64,000 nt of DNA from Acinetobacter sp. A2 (GCF_012371325.1 NZ_JAAZQX010000010.1:17028-81027), one strand, 5' to 3'; counted from the stretch's first letter, positions 38,017-48,021 are shown. Numbers and translations are program-made. The notes: generated by a model not told the origin, from the letters alone.

Positions 38017-38535
38017 ATGTCGAATGTAAGAAAAAACGGCTTCACGCTGTTTGAATTGATCGTCACGTTAGCGATTAGTGCGATTTTAGTCATGATTGCC
38101 CTGCCACATTTTCATCAGCTGATGGCAGAACAAGAACTCAAACGAATTCAGTATTCATTACAGTCCAGCGTGAAAATAGCACGCTCTCATGCCTTCACCC
38201 ATCACAGCAATGTAGTGATTTGTCCTACACAAAACTTTGTTCAATGTAGCAAGCAAAACTGGAATACTGGTTTTTTGATCTTTATGGATCGTAATCGAAA
38301 CCGCCAAATTGACGACAGTGAATACATTCTTTATACAGAAAAAACTGCACTTAAATACGGAACCTTGGATTGGCGTGGAACTTTAAACATTCCTAGTGTG
38401 ACTTTAAATGCTCAACAAGGTTTGCCGATCGGCTCAAATGGTAGCTTCTTTTACTGCTCCACTCACCTTACAAGCAAACGCTTAGTACTCAGTAAAATGG
38501 GGCAAACCCGAGCAGAAGACATCAATATATGTTAA
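38017..38535 (+). CDS. GspH/FimT family type IV pseudopilin
   Basis: 172 residues with a class III prepilin signal: basic leader MSNVRKNG, then FTLFELIVTLAISAILVMIA, cut after Gly8 by PilD, with Glu at +5. The C-terminal domain (NVVICP near residue 66, NTGFLIFMDRNRNRQIDDSE) is GspH/FimT-like, a minor pseudopilin thought to prime type IV pilus assembly. It stands alone, away from other minor pilin genes, as in several Acinetobacter genomes. GG-rich box upstream is weak (ACAGGTAAAG). Confidence 0.85.
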   Translation: MSNVRKNGFTLFELIVTLAISAILVMIALPHFHQLMAEQELKRIQYSLQSSVKIARSHAFTHHSNVVICPTQNFVQCSKQNWNTGFLIFMDRNRNRQIDDSEYILYTEKTALKYGTLDWRGTLNIPSVTLNAQQGLPIGSNGSFFYCSTHLTSKRLVLSKMGQTRAEDINIC

Positions 38536-38662
38536 CTCAGCAGTCTAAACGATCTTTACATTGTCACTTTATTCTTATCTTTTTTTGCCTATACTGCAGA
38601 AGTGATCTATTCCTGCTTGGAATTCAATTTAGACAAAAGCACATATAAATTGGGAGAATAAA

Positions 38663-39838
38663 ATGACGGATATCGTTATTATAAATGGTGCACGCACTGC
38701 AATGGGTGGCTTTCAAGGCAGTTTAGCCAATGTGACTGCACCAGAATTAGGTGCGGCAAGTATTCAAGCGGCCATTCAACGTGCGGGGGTACAAGCAACA
38801 GAAATCGATGAAGTCATTATGGGCTGCGTCCTGCCTGCGGGTTTAAAGCAAGGCCCTGCCCGTCAGGCGATGCGTCAAGCAGGCTTACCAGATTCTACAG
38901 GTGCGGTCACCATTAACAAACTCTGTGGTTCTGGAATGAAAGCTGTCATGCAAGCTGCCGATGCAATCAAAGCAGGTTCTGCCTCAATCATTGTCGCAGG
39001 TGGCATGGAGTCAATGAGTAATGCACCTTATGTACTGACCAAAGCACGTGCTGGCTACCGTATGGGACATGGTGATGTGAAAGACCACATGTTCTTAGAT
39101 GGCCTTGAAGATGCTGAAACAGGTCGTTTGATGGGCTCATTCGCACAAGATATGGCAAATAGCAAAGGTTACACGCGCCAACAAATGGATGACTTTGCGA
39201 TTCGCTCACTCAAACGTGCACAAACTGCGGTCAATGAAGGCTATTTTGCTGATGAAATCGTCCCTGTGACAGTTACAACACGTAAAGGCGATGTCATTGT
39301 AGATAAAGATGAACAACCTTTTAATGCCAATATTGAAAAAATTCCAACACTTCGTCCTGCCTTCGCTAAAGATGGCAGTATTACTGCTGCAAATGCCAGT
39401 TCAATTTCGGATGGTGCATCGGCACTCGTACTCACTTCTGCTGAACATGCAGCCGCCAAAGGGTTAAAGCCTATGGCAAAAATTGTGGCCTATGCAACCA
39501 ACTCACAACATCCTTCAGAATTCACCATTGCCCCAATTGGTGCAATTCAGAAAGTATTGGACCGAGCAAGCTGGAATGCGCAAGATGTAGATTTATGGGA
39601 AATTAATGAAGCTTTTGCTATGGTCACCATGTGCCCAATGGATGAATTCAAACTAGATCCTGAAAAAGTAAATATCAACGGTGGTGCCTGCGCACTTGGT
39701 CACCCTGTAGGTTCGACTGGCTCACGCATCATTCTGACTTTAATTCATGCACTGAAACGTACAGGTGGTAAGCGTGGTGTAGCGGCTTTATGTATTGGCG
39801 GCGGCGAAGCAACTGCTGTAGCAATTGAGTTACTATAA
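38663..39838 (+). CDS. Thiolase, probable acetyl-CoA C-acetyltransferase
   Basis: 391 residues of thiolase II type. The catalytic Cys88 sits in KLCGSGMKAVM, His347 in CALGHPVGSTGSR and Cys377 in CIGGGEATA. Likely condenses two acetyl-CoA or cleaves acetoacetyl-CoA; it stands alone so the pathway (ketone body use, mevalonate-free lipid metabolism or beta-oxidation) cannot be told. GGGAGAA lies close before the ATG. atoB-type naming is possible but not proven. Confidence 0.93.
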   Translation: MTDIVIINGARTAMGGFQGSLANVTAPELGAASIQAAIQRAGVQATEIDEVIMGCVLPAGLKQGPARQAMRQAGLPDSTGAVTINKLCGSGMKAVMQAADAIKAGSASIIVAGGMESMSNAPYVLTKARAGYRMGHGDVKDHMFLDGLEDAETGRLMGSFAQDMANSKGYTRQQMDDFAIRSLKRAQTAVNEGYFADEIVPVTVTTRKGDVIVDKDEQPFNANIEKIPTLRPAFAKDGSITAANASSISDGASALVLTSAEHAAAKGLKPMAKIVAYATNSQHPSEFTIAPIGAIQKVLDRASWNAQDVDLWEINEAFAMVTMCPMDEFKLDPEKVNINGGACALGHPVGSTGSRIILTLIHALKRTGGKRGVAALCIGGGEATAVAIELL

Positions 39839-39885
39839 ATCAGTAACCGATACCCTTTTTGCACTCTTTTAAAATCAAGAAAAAT

Positions 39886-39918
39886 AAATAAAAGTCTCGA
39901 GTTTCGAGGCTTTTATTT
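39886..39918 (+). terminator. Terminator after the thiolase gene
   Basis: AAATAAAAGTCTCGA, 3-base loop, TCGAGGCTTTTATTT: a 15-base-arm hairpin with one imperfect pair. Confidence 0.88.
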
Positions 39919-39938
39919 TCAGATGCTGATCTAAGCAT

Positions 39939-39969
39939 TAAAAAAGGTGAATACATCATTCACCTTTTT
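39939..39969 (-). terminator. Terminator after yggT
   Basis: AAAAAAGGTGAAT and ATTCACCTTTTT form a stem with a T-tract on the minus strand, 24 bases after the yggT stop. Confidence 0.88.
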
Positions 39970-39992
39970 GATATCTAATGATCTAGAGATGT

Positions 39993-40562
39993 TTACAAAC
40001 CTGTCAGTAGCACAATCGCCACCTGATTCATAATAATTTCAGCAATATATAAAGCTAAAAATGCAATGATTGGTGATAAATCAATCATGCCCATGTTCGG
40101 CAATAAACGACGGAATGGTGCTAACAACGGCTCTGCCAACTCTTGAATCACTTCAATATAAGGCCCACGAGACTGGGTAAACATGACCACCCAACTTAAA
40201 ATAATAGTCGCAAAAATCAGATAGCGACAGAAACGGATTAAATCCTGAATCATGGTCACAAAAGTCAGAATCAACAAGTGAATCGGACTGTTCGGCATAG
40301 CCCCATTCAGATACATCACCCCAAAAATTTTAAGTAAATACAGCACCACTAACAAAGCTAAGGCAGCTGAATTAACCCGACCTTTGGCTACAGTTGGAAA
40401 TATACGACCAAATACATCTACAATTTTAGTGGCTTTGATGGTTGAAAGCACCACAGGGTTATATGGGCTAACCGCAGCCAACTGCATTAAGAAACGGAAG
40501 AAGACGAGCAAAATTGCTACGTTAATGATAATGCCAAAAATTAGCGCAGAATTTGCACCCAT
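39993..40562 (-). CDS. yggT: YggT family inner membrane protein
   Basis: 189 residues with two YggT domains; each has two helices around SPYNPVV and a conserved segment like QELAEPLLAPFRRLLPNMGMIDLSP. YggT is linked to turgor or osmotic adaptation in E. coli, and a YlmG/CcdA-like fold in plastid division proteins is related. Its place after proC is a conserved arrangement (proC-yggT), and proline is an osmoprotectant. Probable last gene of the ppx-accA-tilS-proC-yggT run. Confidence 0.92.
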   Translation of the reverse strand: MGANSALIFGIIINVAILLVFFRFLMQLAAVSPYNPVVLSTIKATKIVDVFGRIFPTVAKGRVNSAALALLVVLYLLKIFGVMYLNGAMPNSPIHLLILTFVTMIQDLIRFCRYLIFATIILSWVVMFTQSRGPYIEVIQELAEPLLAPFRRLLPNMGMIDLSPIIAFLALYIAEIIMNQVAIVLLTGL

Positions 40563-40603
40563 ACTTGAACTTTCCTAAATTTAAATTCGTTGTTTTTCAA
40601 TTA

Positions 40604-41431
40604 TTAAATGCTGTCGCTTAACTCTTGTGCCAATTCTTGACTGCGCATTTTTGCAGCAGCCAATGCTGCCTGAATATTTTGTGAAATTTGCGCATGGTCA
40701 AATACTTCTATTGCCGCCTGCGTAGTGCCATTTGGTGAAGTCACATTTTTACGTAATTCTGCAGGCGTATTCGAACTGGTAATTGCCATTTGTGCGGCAC
40801 CCAATGCTGTTTGCAAAGTAAGTGCTGTAGCAACTTTTTCATCTAAGCCTAAGTTTTTACCTGCACGAATCATACTTTCCATCATATAGAAGAAATACGC
40901 TGGGCCAGAACCTGATACTGCAGTCACTGCATCAATTTGAGCTTCTGAGTTTACCCAAATCGTTAAACCTGTCGCAGCCAAAACCTGACTGGCCAATTCA
41001 CGATCTTTGGCATCTACATACTCAGTTGCATATAAACCATGTGCGCCAGTTTGTACCAAAGCAGGGGTATTTGGCATGACACGTACCACACGCTCAGTAC
41101 CCAATAAATTCGCAATCGTTGAAATTTCTGCACCTGCAACAATCGAGATCACTAATTTATCTGCAAATTGCCCCTGTAATGGACGTAACACCTGTGCCAA
41201 AACTTGTGGTTTTACGGCAAAGACGACAATATCTGCCTCTGCAATTGCGGCTAGATTATCGTCAGTCACATGTACATCTTTTTCTTGCAGAAGCTGACGT
41301 ACTTGCTCTACAGGGTCTGAAACTGTAATACGTGTTGGCGGTAAACCTCTGGCAATCAAACCGCCAATTAAGGCCTGTGCCATGTTGCCACCGCCAATAA
41401 AACTAATATTACAATTCAATACTGCACTCAT
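40604..41431 (-). CDS. proC: Pyrroline-5-carboxylate reductase
   Basis: Last step of proline synthesis: reduces pyrroline-5-carboxylate with NAD(P)H. Rossmann motif GGGNMAQALIGGLIARGLP at about residues 12-31 and the C-terminal signature AVSGSGPAYFFYMMESM, EKVATALTLQTALGAAQM, LRKNVTSPNGTTQAAIEVF. 275 residues, normal. It lies 31 bases after tilS and 41 before yggT. Confidence 0.96.
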   Translation of the reverse strand: MSAVLNCNISFIGGGNMAQALIGGLIARGLPPTRITVSDPVEQVRQLLQEKDVHVTDDNLAAIAEADIVVFAVKPQVLAQVLRPLQGQFADKLVISIVAGAEISTIANLLGTERVVRVMPNTPALVQTGAHGLYATEYVDAKDRELASQVLAATGLTIWVNSEAQIDAVTAVSGSGPAYFFYMMESMIRAGKNLGLDEKVATALTLQTALGAAQMAITSSNTPAELRKNVTSPNGTTQAAIEVFDHAQISQNIQAALAAAKMRSQELAQELSDSI

Positions 41432-41462
41432 GATCCACGCTCTTCGTTGAGTTCTTTATTCG

Positions 41463-42809
41463 TTAAGAGACTAAATTCGGTTGCCATCCATCTGCGACAC
41501 AATAGTCCGACTGTGCAAGCCAAAAGCCTTTGGGGCTAAAGACGCCTAGCATAACATTATCTAGGCTTAATATTTGAATTGTATGACGTGTCCACGGAAA
41601 AATTTGTGCTTCCTGAATGGCTTTTTTCAGCGGCCAAGCCCCTACCCGCCCATATAAATGGATTTTTTCGCCCCCCAAACGTGGGCGCAAAGTTAGGGTT
41701 TTATTTAATAAACTTGAACATAAACCAACTTTTGCTGGCTGCAATTGATAACAACCCGACCAAAGCTGAAAAGGCTGATCTGCCTGCAACAATAAATCCT
41801 GCTCTACCGCTTCAAAGTGTTCCGCAGCTAAATACTCTGCTTTAGGCAAACGGAATAATTGTTGCTGATAACGCAGATAATAATAATCTTGACAATGTAA
41901 CGCCGCTTGCGCATCGGCTTTGGCCAGAATCACTTCTCGCTGCAAACGCTCGACCATATCAAAACTTGGACGATATTGCGCTTGTCCTTTCATCCATGCC
42001 GATAATAGCTGACGTTGTCGTGGCAAAGACAATTGTTGCAACTGAATCAAATTTAGCTGCGAATCTGTACCACAAGCGGCCAAATCTTGTGCTAAGACTT
42101 CAGCCAAAATTTTCTCAGCATCTTGCATCAAACTTGCGGTTCGTGTGACAGCTTGCTGCATTTTAGGAAAACGCTGTTGCAATATAGGCCACAAGATTTC
42201 TCTCGACCAAGCCCGATCATAATGCACATCCTGATTGCTGGGGTCTTGTACATAATCTAGCTTTAACACAGCACTCCATTGGCAAATTTGCTCACGAGAA
42301 ACATCTAACAATGGTCGCCAAATGGTCAAATTTTCACGAACATCGATGGCTTGCATTGCAGCAAGTCCGTGTACGCCCGTTCCTGAAAGCAAGCGCAACA
42401 GCACTGTTTCAGCCTGATCTTGTTGATGATGTGCCAATACTAGAACTTCGTTGGCATCCAAATACTGCATATATGCATGATAGCGAGCCTGACGTGCCTG
42501 ATTTTCCAAATTACCCTCAGCCACACTGACTTTTTGTAGCGCACACGGTACGTTTAAACTGTGACAGGTGGTTTGCACCAATTCACCCCATGCAGCACTC
42601 GGACTCTGCAATTGATGATCAATATAAATCGCCCGTACTTTTTCTGGGCACAAAAACGACAAAAGATGCAGTAGCAACATGGAATCCATGCCACCACTAC
42701 ATCCAATTAAAAATTTTGTCTGTGCAGGAAAAGTCTGTAACTGACTTAAGACGCTAGACCTAAATTGTCGCTGCCAAACTTCATTAAACGTTGGTAACGT
42801 TCTTCGCAT
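41463..42809 (-). CDS. tilS: tRNA(Ile)-lysidine synthase
   Basis: Modifies C34 of the AUA-decoding tRNA-Ile to lysidine, essential for AUA decoding. PP-loop SGGMDS at residues 38-43 ([17 protein letters not shown]), then the C-terminal TilS domain ending [16 protein letters not shown]. The start ATG at 42809 lies 64 bases inside accA; no later start keeps the PP-loop complete, so a long overlap is real or a non-ATG start is used. 448 residues. Confidence 0.9.
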   Translation of the reverse strand: MRRTLPTFNEVWQRQFRSSVLSQLQTFPAQTKFLIGCSGGMDSMLLLHLLSFLCPEKVRAIYIDHQLQSPSAAWGELVQTTCHSLNVPCALQKVSVAEGNLENQARQARYHAYMQYLDANEVLVLAHHQQDQAETVLLRLLSGTGVHGLAAMQAIDVRENLTIWRPLLDVSREQICQWSAVLKLDYVQDPSNQDVHYDRAWSREILWPILQQRFPKMQQAVTRTASLMQDAEKILAEVLAQDLAACGTDSQLNLIQLQQLSLPRQRQLLSAWMKGQAQYRPSFDMVERLQREVILAKADAQAALHCQDYYYLRYQQQLFRLPKAEYLAAEHFEAVEQDLLLQADQPFQLWSGCYQLQPAKVGLCSSLLNKTLTLRPRLGGEKIHLYGRVGAWPLKKAIQEAQIFPWTRHTIQILSLDNVMLGVFSPKGFWLAQSDYCVADGWQPNLVS

Positions 42810-43567
42810 CGTTGTGTTGCATCCATTGCTTGCAATTCACCCAAAGCTTCTTTTAATACAGCTTTCAGACTTTGCATCACTTGTTCAGGCTGTAAGTGTG
42901 CACCTTCACCTTCATCAACCACGTATTCTACAATACCAATCTTTTGCAGTTTTTCTGCAGTCAGTGCCAATGCTTCACTGGCCTGCTCTGCTTTTTCAGC
43001 AGTTTTCCACAGAATAGAAGCACAACCTTCTGGTGAAATGACAGAGTAAATACTGTGCGACAACATCACTACGCGATCTGCCACGCCAATGCCCAAAGCA
43101 CCACCCGAACCGCCCTCGCCTAATACTGTGGCAATCACTGGCACTTTTAAGTTTGACAGTTGCGCCAAACTAGTTGCAATTGCTTCGGCCTGACCACGTT
43201 CTTCTGCACCTACACCTGGGTACGCACCCATTGTATCTACAAAAGTGAACACAGGCAGATTAAAACGCTCTGCCATATCCATGAGGCGTTGTGCTTTACG
43301 GTAGCCTTCTGGGTTACACATACCAAAGTTGTGCTGTAATTTTTCACGGGTACTGCGACCACGATGCTGACCTATCACCATGACAGGCTGACCATCAAAG
43401 CGTGCCAATCCACCGATCATTGCACCATCATCACCAAATAAACGATCACCATGCAAGGCATCAAATTCAGTGAAAATTTCACCCACATAGTCTAGAAATT
43501 GCGGACGTTCAGGATGACGTGCAATTTGCACGGTTTTCCATGCCTTAGATTGAGCAGCTTTTTTCAT
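42746..43567 (-). CDS. accA: Acetyl-CoA carboxylase carboxyltransferase subunit alpha
   Basis: Half of the carboxyltransferase of the fatty acid synthesis committed step. 273 residues, shorter than E. coli (319) because the N-terminal helical extension is missing, the usual form in Acinetobacter. Core motifs: [50 protein letters not shown] and [12 protein letters not shown]. accD is not nearby, as in most bacteria. It follows ppx by 32 bases. Confidence 0.96.
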   Translation of the reverse strand: MKKAAQSKAWKTVQIARHPERPQFLDYVGEIFTEFDALHGDRLFGDDGAMIGGLARFDGQPVMVIGQHRGRSTREKLQHNFGMCNPEGYRKAQRLMDMAERFNLPVFTFVDTMGAYPGVGAEERGQAEAIATSLAQLSNLKVPVIATVLGEGGSGGALGIGVADRVVMLSHSIYSVISPEGCASILWKTAEKAEQASEALALTAEKLQKIGIVEYVVDEGEGAHLQPEQVMQSLKAVLKEALGELQAMDATQRCEERYQRLMKFGSDNLGLAS

Positions 43568-43599
43568 AAGTCGACTGTTATCCCTAAATTAACCAAATC

Positions 43600-45120
43600 T
43601 TAATCGACAAATTGTTCCGACTGAATATTCAATTCAATGTCCCAATTCTTGAATTGCACTTGTTCATCGTGCAATTCAGCGACAAGCAATGGCCATTGTT
43701 TGGCATCACCCGACACGCTGAGCTGCCATTGTTGCGCATTGCGGATGCTTAATTCAATGGCAGGAAGCATCGCATCGCTACGACTTGCGTTGACCAAAAC
43801 TGCAAGGCGCAGTAGCAAAATTAAATAGACAATTTTATTGCCACCGGCTTTCAGCGCTTCTGTTTTCGCGTCTTGACGCAATTTTCTGCGATGATTGGAA
43901 ACCAAATGTGAGAGATAGTTTTGGTCAATTTGCGAGAAACCCGGAATGTCCGAATGTTGCAATAAATATGCACCATGACGATGATAACTGCTATGACTGA
44001 TGGCTAAACCAATTTCATGTAAGTATGCCGCACGACGCAATAAGTCACTATCTTCATTATTTAATTTTAAAGCTTCAGCAACGCTATCAAACAAATGCTG
44101 TGCTGTTTTTACCACCCGACCCGCTTGTTTAGGGTCTGAGTTATAACGCCCCATTAAGGCTTGTACACTACGGTCACGAATGTCTTCATGCTGGAAACGG
44201 CCAAGCAAGTCGTACATTACCCCTTCACGCAAAGCACCGTCTGAGTAAACCAGTTTATCAATATTTAAAACATCAAACACAGCATATAAAATGGCCAAAC
44301 CTGCTGGCAAAACTGCTCGACGGTCTTCTTTTAAACCATCAAACTCCATTTCTGATACGTGCTTAAACTTAAGTAAACGGTCTTTGAGTTTTTCCAAACC
44401 TTCACGGGTGAGATTTTCCTGCTCATTGCTCCAACCCATATTCACGGTAATTTGGCGACATGCCTTAATGGTGCCGCTCGAGCCTGCAACGGTATCCCAA
44501 CCTGCTTCTTTATAGGTATTGGCAATTGAATACAGCTCTTTACGTGCCGCTACCACTGCTTTTTCAAAACTGCTTTTGCTAATTTCACCATCGGCAAAAT
44601 AGGCTTTGGTATAGGCCACACAGCCCATTTGTAAAGATTCGGTGTGAATTGGCTCAAACTCTTCGCCAATAATTAATTCTGTCGAACCACCACCAATATC
44701 AATCACTAAACGACGACCACTATTGGCCATGGTGTGTGATACACCCAAATAAATTAAGCGCGCTTCTTCACGCCCTGCAATAATCTCAATTGGCTTAGGC
44801 AAAATTTCTGCAGCTTTTTGAATAAACTCATGTCCGTTTTTGGCCTGACGCAAAGCATTGGTGGCAACAATACGCAAACGGTTTGACTGTACCGCAGTTA
44901 AACGCCCAACAAAACGTGCTAAACATGCCAAACCACGTTGTTGTGCTGCTTCGGTTAAATTCTTGTTTTCATCTAAACCAGCGGCCAACTGCACTTTTTC
45001 TGACATTGATGCCACTTTTTTTACTTCACCATGATCCACCCGCGCAATGGCTAAGTGGAAACTATTCGACCCCATATCGATGGCTGCGAGTAACTCTTCA
45101 TCAATTAAAAAATCAGACAT
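43600..45120 (-). CDS. ppx: Exopolyphosphatase
   Basis: Ppx/GppA phosphatase that removes terminal phosphates from polyphosphate. Residues 8-21 (LAAIDMGSNSFHLAI) form the first phosphate loop; VIDIGGGSTELIIG the second; a C-terminal HD-like region (YLHEIGLAISHSSYHRHGAYLL) supports Ppx. 506 residues, typical. In many bacteria ppx follows ppk; here it leads an accA-tilS-proC-yggT run instead. Confidence 0.93.
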   Translation of the reverse strand: MSDFLIDEELLAAIDMGSNSFHLAIARVDHGEVKKVASMSEKVQLAAGLDENKNLTEAAQQRGLACLARFVGRLTAVQSNRLRIVATNALRQAKNGHEFIQKAAEILPKPIEIIAGREEARLIYLGVSHTMANSGRRLVIDIGGGSTELIIGEEFEPIHTESLQMGCVAYTKAYFADGEISKSSFEKAVVAARKELYSIANTYKEAGWDTVAGSSGTIKACRQITVNMGWSNEQENLTREGLEKLKDRLLKFKHVSEMEFDGLKEDRRAVLPAGLAILYAVFDVLNIDKLVYSDGALREGVMYDLLGRFQHEDIRDRSVQALMGRYNSDPKQAGRVVKTAQHLFDSVAEALKLNNEDSDLLRRAAYLHEIGLAISHSSYHRHGAYLLQHSDIPGFSQIDQNYLSHLVSNHRRKLRQDAKTEALKAGGNKIVYLILLLRLAVLVNASRSDAMLPAIELSIRNAQQWQLSVSGDAKQWPLLVAELHDEQVQFKNWDIELNIQSEQFVD

Positions 45121-45228
45121 TCTTCAAACAAACCTAGACAGAATTGTGCCTAGAGTAATTCACATACACCTAATTTAAAAGCCATTTATCAGCACAATTT
45201 GACGACTATTTAAAAATTCTGCATATAT

Positions 45229-45251
45229 GACAATTGTGTTACAGAATTGTC
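45229..45251. promoter_or_regulatory. Perfect inverted repeat between ppx and trxA
   Basis: GACAATT, 9-base spacer, AATTGTC in the divergent control region, 109 bases before ppx and 133 before trxA. Operator-like; the binding protein is unknown. Confidence 0.4.
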
Positions 45252-45383
45252 GTGATCGTGAGGATCAATTAGACAAATTTGTATTTTGGATGGAAAATCC
45301 AAAGATCCCCCCTACTTTGTTCAAGATGGCTATGTAATACTAATTGGTATAGCTATTTTTAAAAATTATTTGGAGCGTAATCC

Positions 45384-45710
45384 ATGTCTGGCAACATCGT
45401 AAACACCACTGATGCAAACTTCGAAGCAGATGTTCTTCAATCAGATACTCCTGTATTGGTTGACTTCTGGGCTGGCTGGTGTGCGCCATGTAAAGCAATT
45501 GCACCAGTACTTGAAGTACTTGCAGACGAATATCAAGGCAAAGTAAAAATTGTGAAAGTGGATGTGACTTCTTGCGAACAAACTGCTGTGAACTACAACA
45601 TCCGCAATATTCCAGCATTACTTATGTTCAAAAATGGTGAAGTTGTTGCGCAACAAGTTGGTGCAGCACCAAAATCTAAATTGACTGCATTTATTGATGA
45701 AAATATCTAA
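45384..45710 (+). CDS. trxA: Thioredoxin 1
   Basis: General cytoplasmic disulfide reductase. 108 residues, active site WCAPCK (Cys33, Cys36) after FWAG, with the cis-Pro region RNIPALLMF. Alanine replaces the usual Gly in WCGPC, as in some Moraxellaceae thioredoxins. GGAG lies eight bases before the ATG. trxA next to rho is a conserved order. Confidence 0.96.
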   Translation: MSGNIVNTTDANFEADVLQSDTPVLVDFWAGWCAPCKAIAPVLEVLADEYQGKVKIVKVDVTSCEQTAVNYNIRNIPALLMFKNGEVVAQQVGAAPKSKLTAFIDENI

Positions 45711-45733
45711 GTCTGTTTTACAGATCATGAATA

Positions 45734-45768
45734 AAAAAATACGCTCTCTGTTGGCGTATTTTTTTTGC
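45734..45768 (+). terminator. Terminator after trxA
   Basis: AATACGC and GCGTATT stem with eight T after it. Confidence 0.9.
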
Positions 45769-45775
45769 CTATAAA

Positions 45776-45804
45776 TTGACAAACTCCCGTTTCTCTCTTA
45801 TATT
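45776..45804 (+). promoter_or_regulatory. Sigma70 promoter of rho
   Basis: TTGACA (45776-45781), 17-base spacer, TATATT (45799-45804): close to consensus, right after the trxA terminator, so rho has its own strong promoter. Confidence 0.8.
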
Positions 45805-46032
45805 GCATGCTCAAGAAACATAGGATCTTCCATCCGCTTTCTTAAAAGACACAACACAAAAATGCCGCTCGGCAACAGAAATTGTTTTTCACATTTTTCA
45901 ATCAAACAATGAATCAGTGCTCTGAATCGTTATTGTGCAAATACAATTGCTTTCATTTTATTGTATGAATGCGGCTAAATGTTGCTCCCTCTCTAACCTG
46001 TACCCCAGAATTTTTATTCTATCAGAACCTCT
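45805..46032 (+). promoter_or_regulatory. Long rho leader
   Basis: About 220 transcribed bases precede rho. In E. coli the rho leader is the site of Rho autoregulation by attenuation; the same is plausible here. It is C-containing and A-rich, with a GCCG-CGGC mini-hairpin at about 45863-45875 but no intrinsic terminator. No obvious leader peptide with a ribosome binding site. Confidence 0.45.
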
Positions 46033-47301
46033 ATGAACTTAACCGAACTCAAGAAAAAACCGATTGGCGAACTCATCAAGATTGCCGAGTTTATGGGCCT
46101 TGAAGGAATGGCACGTAACCGTAAGCAAGACATTATTTTTGCCATCTTAAAGCGCCATGCCATGAATGGTGAAGAGATTTTTGGTGATGGCGTTCTAGAA
46201 ATTCTGTCAGATGGTTTTGGTTTCCTACGCTCAGCTGCAGGTTCATACCTTGCTGGCCCAGATGACATTTACGTGAGTCCTTCACAAATTCGTCGCTTTA
46301 ACCTGCGTACAGGTGACACCATTACAGGGACTATTCGCCCACCAAAAGAAGGCGAACGTTATTTTGCTTTGCTTAAAGTAAACCAAATTAACTACGACAC
46401 CCCAGAAAATTCACGTAATAAAATTTTATTTGAAAACTTGACCCCACTCTTCCCAACCGAACAATTGGTGATGGAATTGGGTAATGGTACAACAGAAGAT
46501 TTAACCGCACGTGTGGTAGATTTGGTTGCACCAATTGGTAAAGGTCAGCGTTCTATTATTGTGGCACCGCCAAAAGCGGGTAAAACCATGTTGCTGCAAA
46601 ATATTGCTCAGTCGATTGTGCGCAACAACCCTGAAGTGTTCTTAATCGTACTTCTCATTGACGAACGTCCAGAAGAAGTGACTGAAATGGAACGTACCGT
46701 TCGTGGTGAAGTAATTGCATCAACCTTTGATGAATCACCTGCACGTCACGTTCAAGTGGCGGAAATGGTGATTGAAAAAGCCAAACGCTTGGTTGAACAT
46801 AAAAAAGATGTCGTTATTTTACTCGACTCGATCACTCGTTTAGCCCGTGCCTATAACACTGTTGTACCATCTTCAGGCAAAGTATTGACGGGTGGTGTGG
46901 ATGCACATGCTCTAGAACGTCCAAAACGCTTCTTTGGTGCTGCACGTAATATTGAAGAAGGTGGCTCACTGACCATTATTTCAACTGCACTGATTGAAAC
47001 AGGTAGTAAAATGGACGAAGTGATCTACGAAGAGTTTAAAGGTACAGGTAACCAAGAGATTACTTTAGACCGCCGCATTGCAGAAAAACGTGTTTTCCCT
47101 GCCATGAACATCAAGAAATCTGGCACCCGTCGTGAAGAGCGCTTAATGAGCGAAGATAATTTACGTAAAGTTTGGATTTTACGTAAACTCTTACACACAC
47201 AAGATGAATTGGCAGCAATGGAATTCTTGCTTGATCGTATGAAAGAAACCAAAACCAATGATGATTTCTTTGATCAAATGAAGCGTAAAGCTGCGAATTA
47301 A
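46033..47301 (+). CDS. rho: Transcription termination factor Rho
   Basis: Hexameric RNA helicase. N-terminal helix bundle ([19 protein letters not shown]), cold-shock-like RNA-binding domain with DGFGFLRS near residue 60, P-loop PPKAGKT near residue 180, Q-loop and R-loop in the C-terminal half. 422 residues. The region before the ATG has no clear Shine-Dalgarno sequence, in keeping with leader control. Confidence 0.98.
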   Translation: MNLTELKKKPIGELIKIAEFMGLEGMARNRKQDIIFAILKRHAMNGEEIFGDGVLEILSDGFGFLRSAAGSYLAGPDDIYVSPSQIRRFNLRTGDTITGTIRPPKEGERYFALLKVNQINYDTPENSRNKILFENLTPLFPTEQLVMELGNGTTEDLTARVVDLVAPIGKGQRSIIVAPPKAGKTMLLQNIAQSIVRNNPEVFLIVLLIDERPEEVTEMERTVRGEVIASTFDESPARHVQVAEMVIEKAKRLVEHKKDVVILLDSITRLARAYNTVVPSSGKVLTGGVDAHALERPKRFFGAARNIEEGGSLTIISTALIETGSKMDEVIYEEFKGTGNQEITLDRRIAEKRVFPAMNIKKSGTRREERLMSEDNLRKVWILRKLLHTQDELAAMEFLLDRMKETKTNDDFFDQMKRKAAN

Positions 47302-47324
47302 TTATCTGTAAATATCAGAACCCT

Positions 47325-47356
47325 TAAAAAAGCCATCTTATAACGATGGCTTTTTT
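47325..47356 (+). terminator. Terminator after rho
   Basis: AAAAAAGCCATC, 7-base loop, GATGGCTTTTTT. Confidence 0.9.
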
Positions 47357-47721
47357 ATTTGGTTGACAGAGTTTACATAAAGACACAATTGCACGTGGTA
47401 TATGTAAACTTATTTTTAAGTAAATGATTATAAAATAATATTTGGTAAAAAACTTTTAGTTTTTAGCCAGTTACCTTGCAACTCTCCAATCTAAACTGAC
47501 AAATTGATTGTTATTTTCTGTTAAAAAACCACGTATTTTTCCTGTTTTTTTGCCTTTTTTTCAATCAACCTAGTAGCAATTCAAAAAGCGCAGTGATAGC
47601 ATATTCGCAGACCAGTTAGACTGCGCCTGCGTTGTTAGTGCCTAACAAATTTAGGAATAATAAAAGCATACAACAGACTAACGTCGGTTTTTTTTAATCT
47701 CATATTTTAGAGAGTGATGCC
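47357..47721. other. 365-base gap before the alanine-rich lipoprotein
   Basis: AT-rich. It contains a 7-bp inverted repeat (GCGCAGT 47588-47594 and ACTGCGC 47620-47626), a possible 5' leader hairpin, and T-rich stretches near 47550. No gene is supported; the lipoprotein promoter must lie here. Confidence 0.5.
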
Positions 47722-48021
47722 ATGTTATTCAAAAAAATCGCTATTGCTGCTGCAGTTGCTACTACTTTAGCTTTCGTTGGTTGTGCTAAAAAAACTGAAG
47801 AAGCTGCTGCTGACGCTAACGCTGCTGCATCTGAAGCTGTTGTAGCTGCATCTGAAGCTGAAGCTGCTGCTGACGCTGCTGCTGTAGAAGTTGCTTCTGG
47901 CGCTGAAGCTGCTGTAGACGCTGCTGCTGATGCTGCTGACACTGCTGCTGCTGCTGCAACTGATGCTGCTGACGCTGCTGTAGACGCTGCTGCTGCTGCT
48001 TCTGAAGCTGCTGCTCAATAA
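47722..48021 (+). CDS. Alanine-rich lipoprotein
   Basis: 99 residues. Type II signal peptide ending LAFVGC, so Cys21 would be lipidated; the mature part is about half Ala with Glu, Asp, Thr and Ser placed to favour a helix or coiled coil. It is low-complexity, written mostly with GCT codons, and lacks the C-terminal Lys of Braun lipoprotein. Similar Ala-rich lipoproteins are abundant in Acinetobacter envelopes, but I do not know a function. A strong terminator follows. The opposite strand reads through only because the repeat has no stop codons there. Confidence 0.8.
   Translation: MLFKKIAIAAAVATTLAFVGCAKKTEEAAADANAAASEAVVAASEAEAAADAAAVEVASGAEAAVDAAADAADTAAAAATDAADAAVDAAAAASEAAAQ

Noticed and set aside
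47800..48010. CRISPR-like or tandem repeat array
   Set aside because: The repetition is a coding GCT tract with no spacer pattern and no conserved repeat unit longer than a few codons.
47700..48018. Long minus-strand open frames opposite the alanine-rich lipoprotein
   Set aside because: They are mirror images of the GCT repeat (Ser- or Ala-rich), start inside low-complexity sequence and have no ribosome binding site. They are by-products of the repeat, not genes.
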